Positions 1 to 5,943 of a DNA stretch of 11,250 nt are shown here, piece by piece. The notes below the pieces were generated by a model. It ran no database searches. It was given only the letters and a program-made list of their open reading frames with translations, and was not told where the DNA came from. Source of the stretch: an uncultured Bacillota bacterium (GTDB taxonomy: Bacteria > Bacillota_I > Bacilli_A > Izemoplasmatales > UBA1188); assembly GCA_900318975.1 (NCBI GenBank), contig ONMY01000076.1, forward strand, positions 1-11,250. The letters run 5' to 3'. The position numbers were made by a program, and so were the translations under genes. Within the stretch, counting starts at the first letter, position 1, and the number at the start of each line of letters is the position of its first letter.

Positions 1-1
1 A

Positions 2-1102
2 GCACAAGCTGGTAAATATAAAGCTGTCACTATAGCAACTAACATGGCTGGTCGTGGTACCGATATCAAACTTGGTGAAGGTGTAAGAGAAGTTGGCGGT
101 CTTGCAGTACTTGGTACCGAACGTCATGAATCAAGACGTATCGATAACCAGTTAAGAGGTCGTTCAGGTCGTCAAGGTGACCCTGGTTATTCATGCTTCT
201 TCATGAGCGCAGAAGATGACCTAATGGCAAGATTTGGTAGTGAAAGATTTAAAGCTTTAATCACAAGAGCCTTAATGCTTCAAAATGGAGATATCGAAGA
301 TTCACTAGACTTTGGAATCTTCTCAAGCTCAATTGAAAGAGCCCAAAAACAAATCGAAGGCAATAACTACGATCAACGTAAGAATGTCTTAAAATATGAC
401 GAAGTTATGCGTAAACAAAGAGAAGTTATCTATGCACAAAGAAGAGAAATTCTCTTTAACGATTCAATTGAACCAACAATCTTCAATATCATCGAACAAA
501 CTCTACTTCGTGTAATCGATAGTCATACAGTTATTGGTAAAGGTGTAACACTCGAAGTAGATGAATTATTAAAAGATTTAGACGGAAGATATTTCCCTAA
601 AGATTTCATCTTAAAAGATGATTTAACTGGAACAGTTTCAGAAGTTACTGAAACACTCTTCCATGCATATCATACATGTATCGATGAAAAGAAGGCTCAA
701 ATCGATCCAGCTGTATTCCAAGAATTCTATAAAGCAGTAATGCTTAAAGTTGTAGATACATACTGGATGAGACATATAGATACAATGAGTGATTTAAGAC
801 AAGCAGTATCACTCCAAGGATATGCTCAAAAAGATCCACTTCGTGAATACCAGGAACAAGGTCTTCGTCTTTTCCAAGAACTCGTTACAAATATTCAAAA
901 TGATACAACTTCATTTATCCTCCGTGCTCAGGTTAGACAAAACACCGAACGTGAACAAGTTATGAAAGCACAAGGCACTAATAGAGGAGAAGTTGAACAA
1001 AAGAAGAAACCAAAAACTAATATGGGTGTAGTAAAGGTTGGAAGAAACGACCCTTGCCCATGTGGATCTGGAAAGAAATATAAATATTGTCACGGGAAAT
1101 AG
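2..1102 (+). CDS. secA: Preprotein translocase ATPase SecA, C-terminal part (5' truncated by window edge)
   Basis: SecA is the ATP-driven motor that pushes unfolded preproteins through the SecYEG channel. The frame is open from base 2, so about 366 C-terminal residues are visible; Bacillota SecA is usually about 780-840 residues. In fragment numbering, the end of the second nucleotide-binding domain comes first, with NMAGRGTDI (14-22) and the arginine-finger motif [13 protein letters not shown] (50-62). The scaffold helix and helical wing follow, then the two-helix-finger region (about 254-279, with DLRQ and [11 protein letters not shown]). A polar Lys-rich linker leads to a SEC-C zinc-binding tail, CxC-x8-CH (C352, C354, C363, H364), which in other SecA proteins binds zinc and contacts SecB or ribosomes. 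The gene ends in TAG, the only TAG stop in the window, 12 bases before prfB. The ATG at 44 is internal and is not the start. Identification is very secure. Confidence 0.97.
   Translation, partial: AQAGKYKAVTIATNMAGRGTDIKLGEGVREVGGLAVLGTERHESRRIDNQLRGRSGRQGDPGYSCFFMSAEDDLMARFGSERFKALITRALMLQNGDIEDSLDFGIFSSSIERAQKQIEGNNYDQRKNVLKYDEVMRKQREVIYAQRREILFNDSIEPTIFNIIEQTLLRVIDSHTVIGKGVTLEVDELLKDLDGRYFPKDFILKDDLTGTVSEVTETLFHAYHTCIDEKKAQIDPAVFQEFYKAVMLKVVDTYWMRHIDTMSDLRQAVSLQGYAQKDPLREYQEQGLRLFQELVTNIQNDTTSFILRAQVRQNTEREQVMKAQGTNRGEVEQKKKPKTNMGVVKVGRNDPCPCGSGKKYKYCHGK
1055..1093 (+). other. SEC-C zinc-binding motif of SecA
   Basis: The segment encodes [13 protein letters not shown], the classical CxC-x8-CH zinc ligand set at the extreme C-terminus of SecA. 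All four ligands are present, so the metal site is probably functional. It follows a flexible linker rich in Lys, Gln and Glu. Confidence 0.93.
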
Positions 1103-1114
1103 AACCTAAAAAAG

Positions 1115-2218
1115 ATGGATAGAATAGCCCTTAAACAGACTCTAGATCAATTAAAACCACATTTCAAAGATCTAGAAAATGTTCTAAATATAGCTAAACT
1201 CAATTCTGAGATAGATAGCCTTATGAAGCAGACAGAAGATGCTTCTTTTTGGCAAAATCAAGCTAAAGCTAAATCCATCTTCCAAGAACTCAATGATTTA
1301 AAACACAAAAGAGAATCTTATAATACATTAAAATCATACCTAGATAATCTCGATTTAATTCTAGAGCTTTCATCCTTAGATGAATCATCACTAGATGAAA
1401 GCGATTCTATCATCAAAGAATATAATAAAGTCTATGAATCTTTAGAAACCGAACTTCTCTTAAATGAAGATACAGATAAATTAAACGCAATTCTTGAAAT
1501 CCATTCTGGTGCTGGTGGTACAGAAAGTCTAGACTGGTCACAAATGTTATATAGAATGTATACAATGTATGCTCAAAAGAATAAATTTAAGATATCCGTT
1601 TTAGATTACCTTGAGGGAGATGAAGTTGGAATAAAGAGTGTATCACTGCTCATTGAAGGTTTATATGCCTATGGTTATTTAAAAAGTGAATCCGGAGTTC
1701 ATAGGCTAATTAGACTTTCTCCATTTGATTCAGACCACGCAAGACACACAACATTCGCAAGCGTCCTTGTAACACCTGAAATCACTGATGATATCGATAT
1801 CGTTATAAACGATAATGATATAAGAGTAGATGTATTCCATTCATCTGGTGCTGGTGGACAGAGTGTAAACACAACCGATAGCGCAGTTAGAATCACCCAC
1901 ATCCCAACAAAAATAGTAGTAACTTGTCAGAATGAAAGAAGCCAAATCCAAAACAAGGAAACCGCACTAAAAGTCTTAAAGAGTAGGCTCTATCAGATAG
2001 AACTCGAAAAGAGAAAAGCTGAAATCGATAAACTCAATAATAAATCACAAATATCATTCGGTTCACAAATTAGAAGCTATGTCTTCCATCCATATACTAT
2101 GGTAAAAGATCATAGAACCAACTATGAAACATCGAGAGGTGATGCCGTAATGAATGGTGAGATTGAAGATTTCATTAAGGCATATCTTAAATGGAATAAG
2201 GAAAGAGAAAATGATTAA
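1115..2218 (+). CDS. prfB: Peptide chain release factor 2 (RF2), without programmed frameshift
   Basis: RF2 ends translation at UGA and UAA by triggering peptidyl-tRNA hydrolysis on the ribosome. The 367-residue protein has the N-terminal helical domain, the anticodon-mimic tripeptide SPF (202-204, the RF2 signature for UGA) and the catalytic GGQ (247-249) in GAGGQSVNTTDSAVRITH. The typical C-terminal GSQIRSYVFHPY region and the VKDHRT motif follow. The N-terminus aligns residue for residue with Bacillus RF2 up to the FW motif near residue 46. At the usual frameshift position (codons 24-25) the sequence is CTA AAT, with no in-frame TGA and no slippery CTT TGA, so RF2 autoregulation by frameshifting is absent. 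The bases before the ATG (AACCTAAAAAAG) lack a Shine-Dalgarno sequence. The gene lies in the same frame as secA beyond its TAG, so translation probably depends on coupling to secA. The secA-prfB order matches Bacillus. Confidence 0.97.
   Translation: MDRIALKQTLDQLKPHFKDLENVLNIAKLNSEIDSLMKQTEDASFWQNQAKAKSIFQELNDLKHKRESYNTLKSYLDNLDLILELSSLDESSLDESDSIIKEYNKVYESLETELLLNEDTDKLNAILEIHSGAGGTESLDWSQMLYRMYTMYAQKNKFKISVLDYLEGDEVGIKSVSLLIEGLYAYGYLKSESGVHRLIRLSPFDSDHARHTTFASVLVTPEITDDIDIVINDNDIRVDVFHSSGAGGQSVNTTDSAVRITHIPTKIVVTCQNERSQIQNKETALKVLKSRLYQIELEKRKAEIDKLNNKSQISFGSQIRSYVFHPYTMVKDHRTNYETSRGDAVMNGEIEDFIKAYLKWNKEREND
2198..2202 (+). promoter_or_regulatory. Ribosome binding site for recX
   Basis: AAGGA lies 8 bases before the ATG at 2211, inside the last codons of prfB. 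It favours the 2211 start over an upstream in-frame ATG at 2154 that lies deep inside prfB. Confidence 0.7.
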
Positions 2219-2930
2219 AATCATTTCCATTAAAAAAGATACAAAGAGATATTTAGTAACAACCCTTTGTGGTAATGAAATATCTCATTATAAAATTTCT
2301 GAAGATCTTTTAATAGAGATGAGATTTTTATCACCAAAAGAGATTACTGAATCAAACTATAATCTATTTCTATCTCGTCTTCCAGAAGATGCAATTCTTC
2401 TTGAAGGAATCAAATATCTAGATAAAAGAATCCATTCAGAAAAAGAAGTAAAAGAACACTTACTTAATATCACATCATCAATACCTTTAATTGATAAAAT
2501 AATTATAAAACTCAAGAACAAAAGGCTATTAAATGATGAATATTATAAAGATGCCATCGTTAATAATATGCTAAATGATAGACGTGATGGTAAAAACTTA
2601 ATAATTCAAAAATTAAAAGAAAAAGGACTTGATACATCTTTTGAATATCCAAAAGAAGTCTTAAGGGATAATATAAAATACCTTACAATCAAGTTTAATG
2701 AAAAAGAAAACAAAGAACCACGAAAATCAAAAATTGAAAAATGCAAATTCTTCCTTTTAAGAAAAGGCTACACAGAATTTGATATAAGTGAATACTTTGA
2801 TTCATCTTTAATTACAGTTTTAGATGAAGATAAACTCAAAGCCCTAGAATATCAAAAACTCATGAGTAAATATGATAATGATATAGAAAGGGTAAAAATC
2901 GAACTTCTAAAGAAGGGGTTTAAAGAATAA
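2211..2930 (+). CDS. recX: RecX-family regulatory protein
   Basis: RecX proteins bind RecA filaments and modulate their activity in recombination and the SOS response. The predicted protein has 239 residues, in the range of Bacillota RecX. An N-terminal beta-rich segment (about 1-60) comes first. Helical repeats typical of the family follow: YLDKRIHSEKEVKEHLL, then a helix ending in LKNKRLLNDEYYKDAIVNNM, then NDRRDGKNLIIQKLKEKGLD. A later repeat reads FFLLRKGYTEFDIS, and the protein ends in IELLKKGFKE. The start is the ATG at 2211, which overlaps the prfB stop by 8 bases and has AAGGA upstream, so the two genes are translationally coupled. The sequence is very Lys/Ile/Asn-rich and divergent, so the family rests on the repeat pattern rather than a catalytic signature. 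Whether it inhibits or assists RecA cannot be told. Confidence 0.82.
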   Translation: MIKIISIKKDTKRYLVTTLCGNEISHYKISEDLLIEMRFLSPKEITESNYNLFLSRLPEDAILLEGIKYLDKRIHSEKEVKEHLLNITSSIPLIDKIIIKLKNKRLLNDEYYKDAIVNNMLNDRRDGKNLIIQKLKEKGLDTSFEYPKEVLRDNIKYLTIKFNEKENKEPRKSKIEKCKFFLLRKGYTEFDISEYFDSSLITVLDEDKLKALEYQKLMSKYDNDIERVKIELLKKGFKE

Positions 2931-2942
2931 AACGTGCTAAAT

Positions 2943-2950
2943 GGGGGAGG
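2943..2950 (+). promoter_or_regulatory. Strong ribosome binding site deciding the glgB start
   Basis: GGGGGAGG is followed by a 7-base spacer and the ATG at 2958. An in-frame GTG at 2934 lies upstream of this site and has no ribosome binding site of its own, so 2958 is the chosen start. This is one of the two strongest Shine-Dalgarno sequences in the window and marks the entry to the glycogen genes. Confidence 0.85.
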
Positions 2951-2957
2951 TGCTTTT

Positions 2958-4817
2958 ATGAACAATAATTTTGATGCTTTTAATTTATATCTATTCAACC
3001 AAGGAAAACTTGAAAAAGCTTATGAACTATTTGGTTCTCATCTTATAAAAGATGAAAACGGAAATACTCTTGGTACAATTTTCCGTGTATATGCACCAAA
3101 TGCTAAGATTGTATCTGTAATTGGTGATTTTAACTTTTGGGATTCAAGAACTCATACTATGAAAAAAATCGATGATCAGGGTATATTTGAACTCTATATC
3201 GATGGAATAAAAGAATGGGAAAAATATAAATATGCAATCCTTACAAACCAAGATGAAATGCTTTTTAAAGCTGACCCTTATGGCTTCTTTAGTGATAATA
3301 GACCAGAAACATGTTCAAAAGTCTATGATATAGATGGCTATTATTGGCACGACAGTGAATATCTTGAAAAAAGAAGAAACAGTGACCATCTTCACGAACC
3401 AATCTCAATCTATGAAATGAATATCGGTTCATGGATGACAAAACCTGATGGAAACTTCAATAAATATAATGAACTCCCACCACTTTTAATCCCATATCTT
3501 AAAAAGATGGGATTCAATGCCGTTGAATTCATGCCTCTTGTTGAATTCCCTCTTGATGAATCATGGGGATACCAAGGAACAGGTTACTATTCAGTAACAT
3601 CTAGATATGGTGTTCCAAAAGATTTAATGTATCTAGTTGATGAACTCCACAAAAACAACATCAAAGTTATCTTTGACTGGGTACCAGGACATATCTGTAA
3701 AGATAGTCATGGTTTATATCGTTTTGATGGAAGCCATCTTTATGAATTTGATGATGAATATAGAAGAGAAAATGTTACTTGGGGTACTGCAAATTTAGAT
3801 TTATCTAAAGGTACTACAAAATCATTCTTAATCTCTAATGCGTACTTTTTCATGGAATACTATCACGTTGATGGCTTTAGACTAGATGCTGTATCAAATA
3901 TCTATTACTATCTTGGAGACCAAAGAAATGGTATCAATGAAGGTGGTGTACAGTTCTTAAAAGATCTATCTAATGCCGTTAAGGCATATGATAGAAACGT
4001 TATTCTATCAGCTGAAGACTCAACAACTTTCCCTAATGTTACAAAACCAGTAGAATATGGTGGAGTTGGATTTGACTATAAATGGAATATGGGCTGGATG
4101 AACGATACACTTAAATATTTCTCAAAAGACCCAATCCACAGAAAATATCACCACGACTATATCACATTCTCACTAGTCTATGCCTTTAGTGAAAACTTTA
4201 TCCTACCTTTATCACATGATGAAGTAGTTCACGGAAAAGGATCTTTAATTGAAAAAATGCCTGGAGATTACTGGCAAAGATTCGCAAGTTTCCGTGCTCT
4301 AATCGGCTTCATGTTTACTCACCCTGGAAAGAAGTTACTATTTATGGGCGGTGAATTCGCACAGTTTAGAGAATGGAGAGAAAAGAGTGAACTCGACTGG
4401 TTCCTCCTTCAATATGATAGTCATAGAACTGCACAAAACTATGTAGCCTATGTAAATAAGCTATATAAAGCTCATCCATCATTATATATAAATGATGATA
4501 ATTATGAATCATTTAGATGGATTGATGCATCAAATACTGACCAATCAGTATTTATATATGAGAGAAGATGTTCTACTGAAAACCTAATCGTAGTATTAAA
4601 TCTTACTCCAAATTCATACCTAAATTATCGTATTGGTGTTCCATATAAAGGAACATATGAAGAAATACTAAATAGTGATAAACTCGAATTCGGTGGTTCA
4701 AATCTTTATAATGGTCTTCCACTTGAAACAAGCGATATTTCTATGCATTCATTTGAACAATCAATCGAAATCACACTTGCACCACTATCTGCAACAGTAT
4801 TTAAGAAAATAAAATAA
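2958..4817 (+). CDS. glgB: 1,4-alpha-glucan branching enzyme
   Basis: GlgB cuts an alpha-1,4-glucan chain and rejoins it by an alpha-1,6 bond, making the branches of glycogen in the cytoplasm. The 619-residue protein has an N-terminal CBM48 module (about 38-128, GTIFRVYAPNAKIVSVIGDF). A GH13 catalytic barrel follows, with WGYQGTGYY (203-211), region I DWVPGH (240-245) and region II DGFRLDAV with nucleophile D310. Region III is ILSAEDST with acid/base E353, and region IV is LPLSHDEVVHGKGS with D421. A C-terminal all-beta domain ends the protein. Region III reads AED where most family members have AEE; the catalytic Glu is kept. The size fits the shorter branching enzymes of Bacillota that lack an extra N-terminal module. 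It is the first glycogen gene, 27 bases after recX, and glgC begins one base after its stop. Confidence 0.97.
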   Translation: MNNNFDAFNLYLFNQGKLEKAYELFGSHLIKDENGNTLGTIFRVYAPNAKIVSVIGDFNFWDSRTHTMKKIDDQGIFELYIDGIKEWEKYKYAILTNQDEMLFKADPYGFFSDNRPETCSKVYDIDGYYWHDSEYLEKRRNSDHLHEPISIYEMNIGSWMTKPDGNFNKYNELPPLLIPYLKKMGFNAVEFMPLVEFPLDESWGYQGTGYYSVTSRYGVPKDLMYLVDELHKNNIKVIFDWVPGHICKDSHGLYRFDGSHLYEFDDEYRRENVTWGTANLDLSKGTTKSFLISNAYFFMEYYHVDGFRLDAVSNIYYYLGDQRNGINEGGVQFLKDLSNAVKAYDRNVILSAEDSTTFPNVTKPVEYGGVGFDYKWNMGWMNDTLKYFSKDPIHRKYHHDYITFSLVYAFSENFILPLSHDEVVHGKGSLIEKMPGDYWQRFASFRALIGFMFTHPGKKLLFMGGEFAQFREWREKSELDWFLLQYDSHRTAQNYVAYVNKLYKAHPSLYINDDNYESFRWIDASNTDQSVFIYERRCSTENLIVVLNLTPNSYLNYRIGVPYKGTYEEILNSDKLEFGGSNLYNGLPLETSDISMHSFEQSIEITLAPLSATVFKKIK

Positions 4818-4818
4818 T

Positions 4819-5943
4819 ATGAAAGAATTAAGCGCAATCGTTTTGGTCGGAGGAAGAGGTTCAAGACTTCAAGGACTCACCAAAAACAAATCTAAATCTT
4901 ATGTAAGCTTTATGGGAAAGTATCGTATCATCGACTTTCCTCTTTCATCACTCTCAAATTCTGGTGTTGAAGAAGTAGGGCTCATTACTCAGTATGAACC
5001 ATATGAACTAATGCGCTATATTGGAAGTGGAAGTTCATGGGATTTAGATTATTATAATGCTGGTGTATCATTCCTAACTCCATATGAAGCGATGAATTCA
5101 ATGGTTTATCAAAAGGGTACTGCAAATGCAGTATTAAGCCAAATCGATTTTATTAAATCACTAGAATCTAAATATGTCCTAATACTATCAGGAGATCAAA
5201 TCTATAAAATAGATTTTAGAGAAATCCTAGAAGAACACAAAAAGAATAACGCAGAACTCACAATTATATCTAAGGATATTAGTGATAGAAAAGAAGATTT
5301 ATCTAGATTTGGAATAATCGAATACGATTCAAATAATAAAGTATTAGGTTTCGAAGAAAAACCTAAAAAACCTAAATCAAATCGTATCTCTCTTGGAATG
5401 TATCTATTCAATAGAGATTTCCTCTTAAAATATCTTGAATACGCCGATAAACTCGTTGATTTTGGCCATGATTTAATTCCATTCCTAATAAGTGAGACAG
5501 ATAAAGTATATTCTTATGATTATAAGGGAAGATTTATGGATGTTGGAACTATAGAATCACTATATGCTGGTAATATGTTCTATCTTGAACATCCAGAAAT
5601 CTTAGATAATAAAGGACAAAAATATAAAATATATTCTCATGCCTATGACTATCCACCACAGTCTTTATATGATAATGCGAATATCAAATTTTCATCCGTT
5701 TCAGATGGAGCTATAATTGATGGAACTATTATTCATTCAGTTATCTCGTATGGTGTAATCGTTGATACTAATGCCTATATTAAGGATTCAGTAATCCTTC
5801 CAAATACTAAAATTGGTAAAAATGTAAAAGTTGAAAACGCAATCGTTGATGAAGGTTTAGTTATTGAGGATAATAGAGTATTAATCTTTAATAAACCAAC
5901 CCTAGTCGATGAAGACTATCTAAGGAGGGAAGATGTTCAATAA
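4819..5943 (+). CDS. glgC: Glucose-1-phosphate adenylyltransferase (ADP-glucose pyrophosphorylase), catalytic subunit
   Basis: GlgC makes ADP-glucose and pyrophosphate from glucose-1-phosphate and ATP, the committed step of bacterial glycogen synthesis. The 374-residue protein has a nucleotidyltransferase domain with the nucleotide loop VGGRGSRL (10-17), GKYRIIDFPLSSLSNSG (33-49), and catalytic D126 in ILSGDQIY. It also has the glucose-1-phosphate Lys K181 in GFEEKP, DFGHDLIP (214-221) and FMDVGTIESL with D241. A left-handed beta-helix of hexapeptide-like repeats (about 285-352) closes the protein. The loop after the nucleotide motif is atypical: SKSYVSFMGK replaces the usual AKPAVPFGGK, and YQKGTANAV replaces WYKGTADAV. 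The gene starts one base after glgB with no clear ribosome binding site and ends 11 bases inside the next gene, so it is probably translated by coupling. It is expected to form a mixed tetramer with GlgD, which here is fused to GlgA. Confidence 0.94.
   Translation: MKELSAIVLVGGRGSRLQGLTKNKSKSYVSFMGKYRIIDFPLSSLSNSGVEEVGLITQYEPYELMRYIGSGSSWDLDYYNAGVSFLTPYEAMNSMVYQKGTANAVLSQIDFIKSLESKYVLILSGDQIYKIDFREILEEHKKNNAELTIISKDISDRKEDLSRFGIIEYDSNNKVLGFEEKPKKPKSNRISLGMYLFNRDFLLKYLEYADKLVDFGHDLIPFLISETDKVYSYDYKGRFMDVGTIESLYAGNMFYLEHPEILDNKGQKYKIYSHAYDYPPQSLYDNANIKFSSVSDGAIIDGTIIHSVISYGVIVDTNAYIKDSVILPNTKIGKNVKVENAIVDEGLVIEDNRVLIFNKPTLVDEDYLRREDVQ
5922..5929 (+). promoter_or_regulatory. Ribosome binding site of the glgD-glgA fusion gene
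   Basis: AAGGAGGG is a near-perfect Shine-Dalgarno sequence within the last codons of glgC. Its AGGAGG core ends 4 bases before the ATG at 5933, a rather short spacing. No other in-frame ATG, GTG or TTG lies nearby, so this supports 5933 as the start. Confidence 0.85.

Noticed and set aside
1373..1402. Short tandem repeat (SLDES SLDES) in prfB
   Set aside because: Two imperfect copies in the variable N-terminal helical domain; likely a minor local duplication or low complexity.
1790..1801. 12-base palindrome GATATCGATATC in prfB
   Set aside because: It encodes a DIDI stretch conserved in RF2, so the coding sequence explains it.
1699..1902. Minus-strand open frames, here and at 911-1093, 5202-5411, 8766-8969 and 10026-10271
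   Set aside because: All lie opposite well-supported conserved genes, have no ribosome binding sites, and encode no recognisable domains.
2871..2879. TATGATAAT resembling a -10 promoter element ahead of glgB
   Set aside because: No matching -35 element is seen at a proper distance, and such strings are common by chance in A+T-rich coding sequence.
2934..2957. GTG at 2934 as the start of glgB
   Set aside because: The strong GGGGGAGG at 2943-2950 lies inside this extension and is well placed for the ATG at 2958.
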